From Ectocarpus siliculosus (taxonomy: Eukaryota; Sar; Phaeophyceae; Ectocarpales; Ectocarpaceae), in contig FN649743.1 of the NCBI GenBank assembly GCA_000310025.1, positions 998,474-1,062,473 on the forward strand: a stretch of DNA of 64,000 nucleotides, given 5' to 3'. Below, in pieces: positions 11,894 to 38,049 of this stretch (position 1 is its first letter; the number at the start of each line of letters is the position of its first letter). A program made the translations under genes and the position numbers. The notes under the pieces were generated by a model. It did not search any database and was not told where the DNA came from. It was given only the letters and a program-made list of their open reading frames with translations.

Positions 11894-14800
11894 ATGGCAT
11901 ACGGCAAGGTGTTCGTTGCTGGCGGTGCCAAGGGGGTAGGACGTGCTGTGATCGACAAGCTGGTCGACCAGGGGTCTGAAGTTGTGGCTCTGGTTCGAAG
12001 GGAAGACGCCAAGGACGAATTGGAGGCAATCAAGGGTAGGTGGATAGAGTCCAATCTCAAATGTTTTTTTGTTGTTTTATCAAATCCAAACTTGGGTGTA
12101 CCTGATGCGCACAGGTAGCAACACCGTGCTGCTTTTTTGTATCAAGGATAAACGCCTCCGTAACAGAAACAGTAGCGTTTCGTCTGCACTTTTGTGCCGA
12201 CGGAAGATCCAACCCCACCCTTAGCTGACCTAAGGTCTAAGGCCTCGCGTGGGTTCGCGCGTTAGGTTGGTGTTCGCTACATCAAGCAGGCGGGGACACG
12301 CGGTACCGCCCAGTCAGACTTCAACAATGTGGGGCAAACCCGACCGCCTTCGCTGGAGGAGAGTATTTTTTTAATCTATGACATACAGAGAGGGGTTTCA
12401 ATTGCAGGGCCTGTGACTGGGGGATCTCAAGTCAGAATTTTATGTTGGAGAGGCATTTCGCCAAAATACAAGCAACTTTAGACATTGAGGCTGAGTCTTA
12501 CGGTGTGATTATTTCAGGGATTTTTTTTTTCTCTCGGGGGGGGGGGGGGTGGCCTGCACCGAAAAAATTATCCCAGATCCAGACGACCGTCTTACGGTTC
12601 CTCGAGGTATATTTTTTTCTGAAGGGAAAAAAGCGGCTGATTCATGTTCTTGTGAGTCACAACATGCTTCAGTACACGGTTTTGGCTCGTGTGCGACCAA
12701 CAAGACACCGAGCGCCCTATTTATGGGTCGCCTGCAGAGGGCATGTGTATTATCGCACGCCAGTGGCTGCAGTTTGTGGATGTCGTCGGCCAAAGGCCTC
12801 TCTCTGATGGCATGCGTTGTACACTGATCACACTCGACTCGGAGCAAGCGGCAGGAAAAAAAAAAAATCGTAGGCTCACAGTTGGTCATAAACATGCAAT
12901 CAGTCACGAGGGGGAGGTGCCGAAAGCTTACTGGCAACGACCAAAAAAGGCAACACCGAACAACATCTCGATTCACGTTTGCAGGCCGTGTGCAATCAAA
13001 ACTGGACAATACGCTCTGTTTCTGGGACGCGAGCAGAGGGTATGTGTATGACCACACGCCAGTGGCTGCTGTTTGTGGATGTCGTCGGCCAAAGGCCTCT
13101 CTCTGGCATGCGTTTTTGACTGGTCGCGGGTGACACACGGAGCAAACACGCGGCGGAACAAGAAAAAAGACCAAAAAGTCAACACCGCAACACACTTTGG
13201 TTCACGTTTGCAGGCCGTGTGCAATCAAAACTGGACAACACGCTCTGTTTCTGGGACGCGAGCAGAGGGCACGAGTATGAACACACGCCATTGGCTGCAG
13301 TTTGTGGATGTCGACGGCTTAAGGCCTCTCTCTGGCATGCGTTTTGAACTGGTCACACATGCAGCAGGCGCAAAAACGGCTCTTTTCGGCCCAAAGGCAA
13401 GAACGTCAGCAGAGCAATGTGGCAGGGTTGACGTTTTCGGCTCGTGTGCGGCCAACACGACGCAGAACGCCCTGAATTTTAGATATCTGCAGAGGGTTTG
13501 TGCATGACCTCATGATACTGGCCTCTGTTTGGCCAGCAGACGGTGTAGTTCCTCGTTCTGGCACGATCGGGGTGTGACCAGGGGGTACCCCCCCCCATTT
13601 CTAACAGCGATTTTCCAACAGGATCGCTGTTGGAAAATGGGCCAATTTTCTAACAGGTCGGCCGGAATCGCTGTCGGAAACTGCCCTATTGGATTTTGGG
13701 CTGTTGGAAAATGCCATTTTCCTACCCGTAAGACGCCCAAATTATTTTTTTGGCTCAGAAAAGGACCCCCCCCCCAAATCCAATCCGGAAATAATTACAC
13801 CGTAAGACTCAACCTGAGAGAGGGATTGCACAGAGCTCGCCGTGTTCGAGGGAGTTTCCGATGAAACATGGCTGCAATCCCCCCTTATTTCCGGGGTGGT
13901 CTTCCCTCTTTCGCTATTATATTCACTGCCGTAAACCGTGTAATTGGATCGAAACAGTTGTCTGCGGCCTTGCCACAGATGTGCGCCGTGCATCTTCCAC
14001 CGCACTGCTGTTCGTGTTACCTTAAAATTCAGCCGGTAAAGTCGTAGAGTTGCCACAGGGGCGTACACAACAGCAGATTTCATTTCCGCGCGAGGGCGGA
14101 GGGTTGGCTTGGCACAGATCAGAGACTTATCACGGGGGTGCAAGAGAACTCTACAACGATACCTTGTGTTGTCACGGTGGAACAAACTACCTCTTCGGCT
14201 AGAATATTACGGCAAGTCGCTTCTCTCCCGTTTATTTGTCGGAGCTGTGCACATGGATCATGAGGGCGTCGAATGAATCGAAGCAGACCTCTACATCAGC
14301 CGCTTGCTTGCTGGCGAACAGGTTAAAGATCAAAACCACCGTCTACAGGCGTTTCTGGGGGACTGCTGTATTTGTTGTTCGTGTTTTTTTAGTATGCATT
14401 CCCTTGAATATCCGACACAGGGCTGCGTCCTTGATTCCCACCCGAAAAACATGATATAGATAGAATACTGCTGAAAGACTCCATGAAGCTCAAACCCGCC
14501 TTTTCTCTCATCCCAAAAGCATCCCTACTGGATGGAGGGCAGCGCTACAATGAAATTGTTTGAAAACGAGGTGGATGAAAAAACTATAAATCAGGCACTC
14601 GGGTACCTGTGTACATGCACACAAAGTGTGAGGAAGGGTACTGTCCGTAGAATTTCTCAGAGACTCTTTGAACTGGGTAAATCACCGATGGATACATGAC
14701 CCATGAGCCACATACTGGCATGGGCAGGCGGACCCTCTTTGAGGTGCTGCCCTGAGTCCCATTCGTTGTTGACATCTACATCTTGTTGCGTCCATGTCAA

Positions 14801-17219
14801 AGGAGAAACCTGTCTGCCTTCTGCAAAGGGCAAAAGTTATCACGGAAGTTGGGACCTCCATCCACCTCGTCTACGGGAGCCTGCTGTGTCATCAGTGTCT
14901 TCGAAACGGCCAAGTTCCCCACCATGTCGTACTACTGTAGCTTGTCAGAGAATACTGCATTTTGTCCACCCGACGTTGTTGTTGTTTCCCTCCCGCAGAC
15001 TGGCGGCTAGGGATAAAGCGTCAAGCACTCATTCAAGCCCCATTTTGCGTATGGGATGCAAGTTTTCCCAGAGGGGTGTTCACGGTGTGGAACCGCACCG
15101 CGGTGCAGTTTTTTTTTTGACACGATCACGGTGCGGTGCGGTGCGGTGCATTGTCTCACGGTTTCTCTTAAGGTGTGTTTTTTTCACCAGGTGATAAAAA
15201 CCGCGCGAGCCGCGGCCTTGGCGACGGTGCACCGTCGAAGAAAACAGCCGAAATACAACGGCTATCCGTGTGACAAAATGACGGGGTATCTACGATATCG
15301 TGGAATACGTTCGGTTTAGTCCATCGAAAGCAGAATAAAAAATATATTTTTGCTGTGCATGGAGGCCGCCAACGACAAATTCCGAGGCCTTGCGATCAGA
15401 AAACAAACCCGAAAACCCCAGACACAATGAGGCACCTGCTGTACCATTCACCTCATTCATCTTACGTCCCTAACACGCATCAACAGCAGCTACATTCCTC
15501 ACGTTTGCCTCTACTGCTGTTGGAATTGGAATTGTTCCAGTACGAATAGTACGCACAACTAGTAGTTCTGGCAGCGCCAGGCGACTCATGTTCACAACCA
15601 CCCCAAATGCGTCCCTTCTACACTCAGTCCGAATCCACACGGTGCGGTGCGGTGTGGTTTTGTTCAGCTCGAAATGTTACGGTGCGGTGCGGTACATTTT
15701 TTTTTCATGTCGAAATGTGACGGTACGGTGCGGTGCGGTGCGGTTTCCCCCAAAGAGTGCGAGGAAAACACGGAAGGAAACGCGGATCAAATGTTTTGAT
15801 GAATCGCAATCCCTACCACGGGGCAGGACGGAACTATGCACGACATAAAGGTGGTCTTGCACTTGAATATTACTCAATGCAGGCGTTTCGGCGGTGGTCT
15901 GTGACGCCTTGGACTTGAAGGGGGTTGAAGCGGTTTTGGACGGCTGCGACGCTGCAATCACTACCCTTGGAGGAGCCCCTGAAGGCGACGAGAGCAAACG
16001 GGTAGACTATGCGGGGAACAGAAACGTGATCGAATCTGCGGGCATTCTCGGCATTACTCGGGTCGTGATGGTGACGAGCGTTGGGTGCGGCAGCAGCCGT
16101 GAGGCAATTAGTGACCAAGTTTACCAGGTGAGCAGCCTTCGCTCTTGGCTTCACAGTACGACAGTCAGTCGTTTTATTTAATATTGCCGTGGGGGAGACA
16201 GATCCGCGGCAATGTCGTGTGGGGTTAAGTAGTACACCGTTTCAAGGTACAGTGTAACCACTCCTTGTGCGTTCCAAAATTGTTCACCTGTTTAGGACAA
16301 CTGACCTCAATATTTACTTACTTACACTGCTGTTCCCGAAAGGCCACTTCTGGATCACCAACAAAAGGATACCTCACAAAAGCCCCATCCTGTCATTTCA
16401 AGAAAAAAATTGGATTAGGGTTCAGCCCACTTCGACTCTTCTACATCCCAAAATGAAAAGGGTTCACCTATCTACAAACTTGAATCTCTCGACTACTGAT
16501 GCCGCAACCTCTAGCGGTGGCCGCACGAGTTTTGTCATAGCATCATAAGGCTGTCCATGTCCAATCAAACATGCACTCCCTACGTTTTGGTTCAGCCCAC
16601 TTGACTATCATGCCACAATTGAGAGGGTCACCGACAAACTTGAATATCTCGACTATTGCTACCCGCAACCTCTATTTGTGGCCACACAAGTTGTTTCCAT
16701 GTGACAAGCTCAGAGTGGGTGGCATCGGCAAGCCGTTGTTTTTTTCATTCGGCCGGACTTCGACACCAATCCGATGGGTTTTTTGGCGGGCACTCGACTC
16801 TCGCGAACTCAATATCTGAGCGTTCTACGTTCTAAGACTACCAGCCTCTATCTCTATCTAACTAACCTCGCAACCAACACCCCGCACGATTGTAAACTTC
16901 CCTTATCCTATGTCTCCAGGTTCTTGAGAAAGCTTTGAAGGCGAAGACCCTGGCAGAAAACATGCTACTCAAGTACTACACCAACTCAGAGTGGACGATC
17001 ATCCGCCCTGGGGGACTCAAAAGCGACGCTGCCACCGGAACCGCTATACTAACAGAGGATACGAAGGCGGCAGGGGTGATCAACAGGGCAGACGTGGCCG
17101 ATCTGGCAGTGCAAGCGTTGAACTCGCCTAGTACCGTAAGAAAAATCCTCACTGCTGTTGATCCGGCGGTTCAAAGCAGCTACGACAGTGCCGAGAAACC
17201 TGCGGCATTTGCGCTGTAG
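11894..17219 (+). CDS. Atypical SDR, NmrA-like NAD(P)-binding protein
   Basis: Three exons, 11894-12035, 15883-16127 and 16920-17219, join in phase 1 and phase 0 with GT-AG introns to give 228 residues. Exon 1 holds the Rossmann start VFVAGGAKGVGRAV (GxxGxG-type loop) and the basic VALVRRED that usually binds the NADP ribose phosphate. Exon 2 has DALDLKGVEAVLDGCDAAIT, DYAGNRNVIESA and VVMVTSVGCGSS. Exon 3 has KAKTLAENMLLKYYTNSEWT, IIRPGGLKSD and the C-terminal INRADVADLAVQAL. These are hallmarks of the plant, algal and cyanobacterial NmrA/SDR group. The substrate is unknown. The chosen start is the ATG just before the Rossmann strand; an in-frame ATG at 11843 would add 17 residues, possibly a short leader. 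Intron 1 is 3.85 kb and contains a TIR element and GGTGC minisatellites. The stop lies 102 bp from the stop of the convergent BEACH gene. Confidence 0.85.
12660..13507 (+). repeat. Diverged tandem repeats of about 230-300 bp inside the TIR element
   Basis: The phrase TGGCTGCAGTTTGTGGATG, followed by GGCC or GGCTT and AAGGCCTCTCTCTG, starts at 12764, 13063 and 13292, giving spacings of 299 and 229 bp. A fourth partial unit ends near 13507. The order of shared blocks is kept between units, so this is a true array. Confidence 0.8.
13600..13735. repeat. Small inverted/direct repeats of GCTGTTGGAAAATGG type
   Basis: Blocks like TTCCAACAGGATCGCTGTTGG form a short palindrome, and variants of CTGTTGGAAAATG recur several times up to 13715. 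They sit at the right inner part of the TIR element. Confidence 0.6.
15126..15748 (+). repeat. GGTGC pentanucleotide minisatellite tracts
   Basis: Three or four tracts of GGTGC(GGTGC)n occur in SDR intron 1, at about 15127-15150, 15641-15656, 15680-15692 and 15720-15746. Each follows a similar lead (ACGGT), which suggests one unit spread by local duplication. Confidence 0.75.
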
Positions 17220-17321
17220 AATTGTACGACAAGGTCCGATAGAGTGCCTGATGGTTGCTTTAGTCGCGTCCATCCTTCAGTGTGACTTGTGAAATTTTCA
17301 TGCGATTCAACACGAATACAC

Positions 17322-32518
<15,197 letters not shown>

Positions 32519-32705
32519 CCTTGGTCTCTGTCGTGGGCGTGAGGGAGTGCAACCCCGCGGCCTCTAACTCGTGACACGTGACAAGCTACACACCTATCCG
32601 TTACACAACGGCGGGTCTAATCTCCGAAAACCAGGTGGGACGCCTTGTTGGAGATCGGCGGCAAAATGGTTGCCGATTCCGCCAACGATCTGTATCTATC
32701 TATAA

Positions 32706-32996
32706 TACATGCCCTACGACTACAACAAGGGCGCCACACACAACACGCCCGACCAGTACCTAACACATTTCTTCTGCACCTTCCCAACATAACATATATG
32801 AGACACACAAGACAGCTACCAAACTGTCATGTTGAGCCTGTTACCCGCAGGGGAGATGTCCCTATATATATGCTGTCTGGGAAACCGTAGACACAGGTAC
32901 TTTCTGACGCTATGAATTCATTGCTAATCTGTCTCAGACTCTATGATAGAGATGGGTTCGTTGTGTCATATTAAGAAAAAGAAAAGAAAAAAAAAC
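32706..32996 (+). mobile_element. SINE-like A-tailed retroposon, copy 1
   Basis: The copy shares blocks with 35955-36260 and, inverted, with 47085-47335: CCAGTACCTAACACA, CCTTCCCAACATAACATATA, GAGCCTGTTACCCGCAG, GGTACTTTCTGACGC and GTTCGTTGTGTCATATTAAG. It ends in an A-rich tail. The tail and absence of coding sequence fit a SINE or other non-autonomous retroposon. I could not confirm pol III boxes or a target-site duplication. Confidence 0.7.
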
Positions 32997-33000
32997 TTTT

Positions 33001-33152
33001 TGGGGAGATGTCCCTTTATGCTGTCTGGGAAATCGTAGACATACAGGTACTTTCTGACGCTATGAATCCATTGCTAATCTGTCTCAGACTCTTTTCTATG
33101 ATAGAGACGATAGAGATGGTTTCGTTGTGTCATATTAAGAAAAAAAAAAAAA
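33001..33152 (+). mobile_element. SINE-like retroposon, 5'-truncated copy 2
   Basis: This repeats the last 150 bp of copy 1 directly next to it, from GGGGAGATGTCCC to the tail of A, with extra bases CTTTTCTATGATAGAGACGA relative to copy 1. It may be a 5'-truncated insertion into the A tail of copy 1. Confidence 0.7.
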
Positions 33153-33160
33153 CTTTGTAG

Positions 33161-33161
33161 G

Positions 33162-33201
<40 letters not shown>

Positions 33202-33207
33202 TGTCGT
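33161..33207 (+). repeat. CGT trinucleotide microsatellite
   Basis: About ten GTC units followed by GTT-interrupted units, next to the A tail of the SINE-like copy. On the minus strand it reads as an aspartate run in a short non-conserved frame. Confidence 0.9.
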
Positions 33208-33239
33208 CCCTTTTCAAAAACGCGCTGCTCCATGTTTCA

Positions 33240-33790
33240 GCCTCCGGCTCTTTCGCGAGGAGGGAGACCAAAGGCACACAAGGTGCTGCGCGCCGTGTCT
33301 CGTGCCCGTCAGCGCGCAGCGCGGCCGCGACGGTGGCGCAGTGTGCGTGCGGGGGTGGCGGCGCAACCGGCAGCGGTACACAAAAAATAGGTTAAATCTT
33401 TTTTTGGGGAGCTGCTGCGCTGCTGCTGTGTGCAGCTGCTGTGCTCTGTCTGTTATAGAAACCTCACGGCTACGAATCAATCCAGTGCTTTTTCCTTTCG
33501 CATCGAGGGAGGCCGAGGCACAAAAGACACTGCCCGCCGCGTCTGGCACCCAGCGCGGACGCGGTCACGGCGCGGTGAGTCTGCGGGGGTGGCGCCGCAA
33601 CCGGCTCTTTGGTACACAAGAAAAAAGGTGAAATCGTTTTTTTTGGCGTGCGCTGCTGCTGCTGTGCTGTGCAGTTGAGGTCACGGCTACCAATCCAGCG
33701 TTCTCCTTTCGCGCGGAGAGAGACCGAGGCACGCAAGGTGCGGCACTCCGTGTCTCGCGCCCAGAGCGGCCGCGATTGTGGCGCATGAGT
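33240..33790 (+). repeat. Diverged tandem repeat, period about 213-246 bp
   Basis: Three units share CTTTCGC near 33249, 33495 and 33708, then GAGGGAGACCRAGGCACA-like text, CGCGGCCGCGA-like text, GTGGCGGCGCAACCGGC and a T-rich CTGCTGCTG end. The third unit is truncated. GC-rich, no coding pattern. Confidence 0.75.
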
Positions 33791-35124
33791 GACACAGCAG
33801 CAGTAGCAGTCAGGGGGATGATCGCAGAAAATACTGCTGCTGCAGTAGACTATGTATGTAGGAGGGGGGCACAAAAAAAAAAAGTCCATCCATCCGTTGA
33901 AAGGAAGGAAGAAAGGTGACATGTACTGCTGTACATGCACTGCTGTATGCAAATGCACATGCATATCATACGGAAAGCAGCGTGCTCTGTACCTACCTCT
34001 GCCTGCCTGTTCTGAATATTATGTTGTGCCCTGTACATGTATCTAAAACTCTGTAGGTTGTAGTTCACGCTGCTAGGCTATTATTGCTGTGCTGGAAGGT
34101 GGTTGCTACATAATAATAATAAGCTGAACATCATCATCATCATCACATCATCCAGCAGCAGCACAGCAGCACCAGCACTACTAGCAGCATCAAATCACCA
34201 TCAGCAGCAGCAGCAGCGCAGCAGCAGCAGTATACTATACCACAGAGTATACTCTGGCTGCTGCTGTACGTAGTCCCTCCGTTTCAAAATAAATGGGTTG
34301 CTGTGTGTCAGGAGAGAGAGGTAGGTGTGGCTTCCCGACGGATTCTTGCGTGTATTTATTCCTGCCAATTTGAAATCATAAAATAGTGGTATAGCAGTCC
34401 TACAACAGCAGTGTAGAGAGAATTCACACAGCGTAAAGTAGTAAACATAAACAACGGCAGACCCACGAGGCTGCGTTGGCTACACAACAAGAAGAGTTCA
34501 TGTTTTGAAAACTGAAAAAGATTCGCCGAAAAGGTTTTTCATGTGCCTGGCACATGACATGGCATGCCTCCTACACATAGTCTACATTATTAGGATCGAT
34601 GGAGTCATCATTCATGTATGTGCAGGCAATTGATGCAGGAAGAAAGATCCGTTCTCTCGGTGCACTACTACTGCTGTACACAGCACATGCCTCCCACAAA
34701 CAGGATAGACATACATGTAGATAGATGGAGAGATATCGTACAGCAGTAACAACAACAACAGCAGCCCCGGCTAGACCGCTTCTGGTTACGAAACAGAAAA
34801 AAGGTTGAGGATGGATGAATACCGCATTATTATCATGCGCTGTTCACCGTGTTCAAAAAAAGTAATTCGGGAAGAAAGGACACATGATGATCGATGTGCT
34901 GTATGTACAGCAGTATTATAGTGGATGTAGATGGTCCGCTCTTCGGTAACTAGAAAAGTAGCTGGCTAATCTAATTGATAGATCTCGGCCCCTCCCTGTG
35001 AACCCCTCCGTGCATACAGCACACGTCTCGCGCATCATTAATAGATAGGTAGATCGAAGTCATGCAGCAGTAACAAGAACGAACGGCAGACAGACCTGGC
35101 GACGCTACTTTTTAGTGTCAACTT

Positions 35125-35780
35125 NNNNNNNNNNNNNNNNNNNNNNNNNNNNNNNNNNNNNNNNNNNNNNNNNNNNNNNNNNNNNNNNNNNNNNNNNNNN
35201 NNNNNNNNNNNNNNNNNNNNNNNNNNNNNNNNNNNNNNNNNNNNNNNNNNNNNNNNNNNNNNNNNNNNNNNNNNNNNNNNNNNNNNNNNNNNNNNNNNNN
35301 NNNNNNNNNNNNNNNNNNNNNNNNNNNNNNNNNNNNNNNNNNNNNNNNNNNNNNNNNNNNNNNNNNNNNNNNNNNNNNNNNNNNNNNNNNNNNNNNNNNN
35401 NNNNNNNNNNNNNNNNNNNNNNNNNNNNNNNNNNNNNNNNNNNNNNNNNNNNNNNNNNNNNNNNNNNNNNNNNNNNNNNNNNNNNNNNNNNNNNNNNNNN
35501 NNNNNNNNNNNNNNNNNNNNNNNNNNNNNNNNNNNNNNNNNNNNNNNNNNNNNNNNNNNNNNNNNNNNNNNNNNNNNNNNNNNNNNNNNNNNNNNNNNNN
35601 NNNNNNNNNNNNNNNNNNNNNNNNNNNNNNNNNNNNNNNNNNNNNNNNNNNNNNNNNNNNNNNNNNNNNNNNNNNNNNNNNNNNNNNNNNNNNNNNNNNN
35701 NNNNNNNNNNNNNNNNNNNNNNNNNNNNNNNNNNNNNNNNNNNNNNNNNNNNNNNNNNNNNNNNNNNNNNNNNNNNNNNN
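35125..35780. other. Assembly gap (N run)
   Basis: 656 N bases. Flanks are CAG/CTG-rich low-complexity DNA on the left and a SINE-like region on the right, so the gap is probably repeat-caused. Confidence 0.95.
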
Positions 35781-35954
35781 GATCGCCGCCGTCGATCGCC
35801 CTTGTACTATATAAAAAGACTGTGGGTATATCTCGAATGGGTAGTCTTGTAGTCCCTCTGTGTGTGAGTTTTTATTATTAGCATCGACCGCGCTAACCGG
35901 CTGACCAATGAAAAGACGTCAGTCTTAGTGTGGTTGAAAACAGAAAACTGAGGG

Positions 35955-36260
35955 AGATTGCATGCCCTACGGCTAAAAGGGTGCCACACACAAAACGCCC
36001 GAACAGTACCTAACACATATATATCCTCTGCACCTTCCCAACATAACATATATGAGACACACAAGATAGCTACCAAACTGTCTTGTTGAGCCTGTTATTA
36101 CCCGCAGGCAGGGAAGATGTCCCTATATGCTTGGGAAATCGTAGACATACAGGTACTTTCTGACGCAGCGCGCTATGAATCCATTGATAATCTGTCTCAG
36201 ACTCTTTTCTATGATTGAGATGGTTTCGTTGTGTCATATTAAGAAAAAAAAAAAAAAACA
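35955..36260 (+). mobile_element. SINE-like A-tailed retroposon, copy 3
   Basis: It carries the same ordered blocks as the copy at 32706, from GCCCTACGGCTA through AACAGTACCTAACACA to CATATTAAG and a 15-16 A tail. A small insertion (CAGCGCG) and dinucleotide changes separate it from the other copies. Confidence 0.7.
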
Positions 36261-36318
36261 CTTACATCTGCCATGAACTGGGACCCCGTGACGGGGCAGC
36301 ATGGGGGAGGCTAAACGT

Positions 36319-36337
36319 GTGTGTGTGTGTGTGTGTT
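36319..36337 (+). repeat. GT dinucleotide microsatellite
   Basis: About nine GT units followed by a T run, downstream of the SINE-like copy. Confidence 0.85.
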
Positions 36338-38049
36338 TTTTTAAATCGACATTTTTTCCCCGATTTCGTCGGCCGGTATGCCGATATTCCGATTATCGAT
36401 CTCTCGATCTTGATCTTGTCGGAAAATGCCGTATAGGTAACACCAATAGGAGGGGTTTGGGATAGCTCTCCACGATGGCTCCACTACTTACTTGTTGTGG
36501 TGTGCTCGTGTGCACGTGCTGGCATTGCCATTTCGAACATGCGGCGTAATTGGGGGTTTCCATGTGGTTTAGGAGGCATAATATGGGACGTACGTAACAT
36601 TTCGTATAGCATCGCCCGCAGAGGAGTTCTGCGGGCCGGTCCCAGTTTGTTTATCTTCCGGACGGAACCAACTATGCATATATATGTATCTGTTCATGCG
36701 CATGTTGCAAGCAATGCATGCTATTATAATAAAAGTAGATACGGTGTTTCTGCCGGTACTGAAATATGGAGGTACCGCCTCGGCGGTTGTTGGTACTTCC
36801 CGGTACTGAAATATGGCGGTACCCGGGTGGGTGTTGGTGGAGGCATCATCGGGTGTAAGATGCAGTAGACAGACAAGCTTCGTTGGAGTTTGGCCGTGCT
36901 CAACCTACTTGAAAATAATTCGCACAAACACACACACAACACGTGATGATGTATGTGTACAACATGTGGTGTGTGTATGTATATCTAAAACATGATTGTT
37001 GTGTAGTTGCATATATAGAGCCATAACGGGCAAAAGGTCACGGGTAAGGAAGGCATCAACTATACAAAACTAATAACGGGATGGATGCATATGCACAGAA
37101 AGACATATTATCGGATAAGGATATATTGTAAGACTGTCCTTTCCGTCAGAAGTGCGCGGACTGTTTTAAAGGAGGTGAAGCCGTGGGCGGTAGCTTGCTC
37201 CTAGAGATAGATGAAGGTAGGTTCTGTCGTTGACACGCTTGTCCACGACCACGTTGACATGGGAAAGTTGCTTGTTATTGCTGAGAGACGATCAGCAAGG
37301 GTCTGAGGTGAAGTGGGGATCCAACTTCACCTCAGGGAGTACACAGACTAGACAAATTGTAAGAGGGTAGGGGTCTGAAGGGTATACCTCCTGGGACCGA
37401 CCCACATACATCCTATCAACAATAAGATGTACCCTATTCAAGCTAGCAGCCACACTCCTTAACACTGTCTATCGGACACAAAAAATGTGTTTTTCTTCCC
37501 GCCGGAAGTGCACGACGAGTGCAAATTTTTAAATGATAATCTCTTTGACGTGATGACACACTACGTCCGTACGTACATTGATACATAGACACGTACATAC
37601 TGACGATGAAATAAATCATCGAGCGGAATATGACTCGTCATCATCCGAACTTTGCCTATATTCATTCATTTCCGGTCTTTCCCGGTCAGAGGCAGTATAT
37701 ACATTATATACTTACTTGTAGTCCAGTTTTGGGGACGCACTATGCAAAAAAAGACGTAACTACCCTCAAACGAAGTATATTCCTAAAGAAAAAAAAAAAA
37801 CATAGTGAGTGTAGAACGATGATGTCTTGGACGAAGCTGGCGTGATAATGGTATGTCGGCGAAGAAAGATGTGAAGTCACGACGTCGTGTGGAGTCGAGA
37901 TGCACCTGATGGCAAGAAGCGTGGAGGAGGAGGTGGTGGAGGTGGAGGAAGGAGGAGTAAAGGAGGAGTAAAAGGAAGGGCGACCAAGCAAGCAAGGTGA
38001 ATATGACTGATGGATGGCGGTGGTAACAATGTTAGGGACGTGACTCATC

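Larger units (their letters stand above)
12492..13811. mobile_element. TIR element with internal tandem repeats, in SDR intron 1
   Basis: The left end GAGTCTTACGGTGTGATT at about 12493 and the right end near 13791-13810 are inverted copies (GAGTCTTACGGTGTAATT when reversed), about 23 bp with one or two changes. G- or C-rich runs lie just inside both ends. The interior is a diverged tandem array. No transposase frame is visible, so this looks non-autonomous. I could not find a clear target-site duplication. Confidence 0.65.
32519..38049. other. Repeat-rich region with no recognisable gene
   Basis: It contains SINE-like copies, a CGT microsatellite, a 215-245-bp tandem repeat, CAG/CTG-rich sequence at 34080-34270, a gap of N and GT repeats. 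No conserved exon is seen on either strand. Because the BEACH protein probably has more N-terminal sequence, undetected exons or the gene's 5' end may lie here. Confidence 0.5.

Noticed and set aside
35115-35852. 245-codon open frame over the second gap
   Set aside because: Almost wholly N; no real coding sequence.
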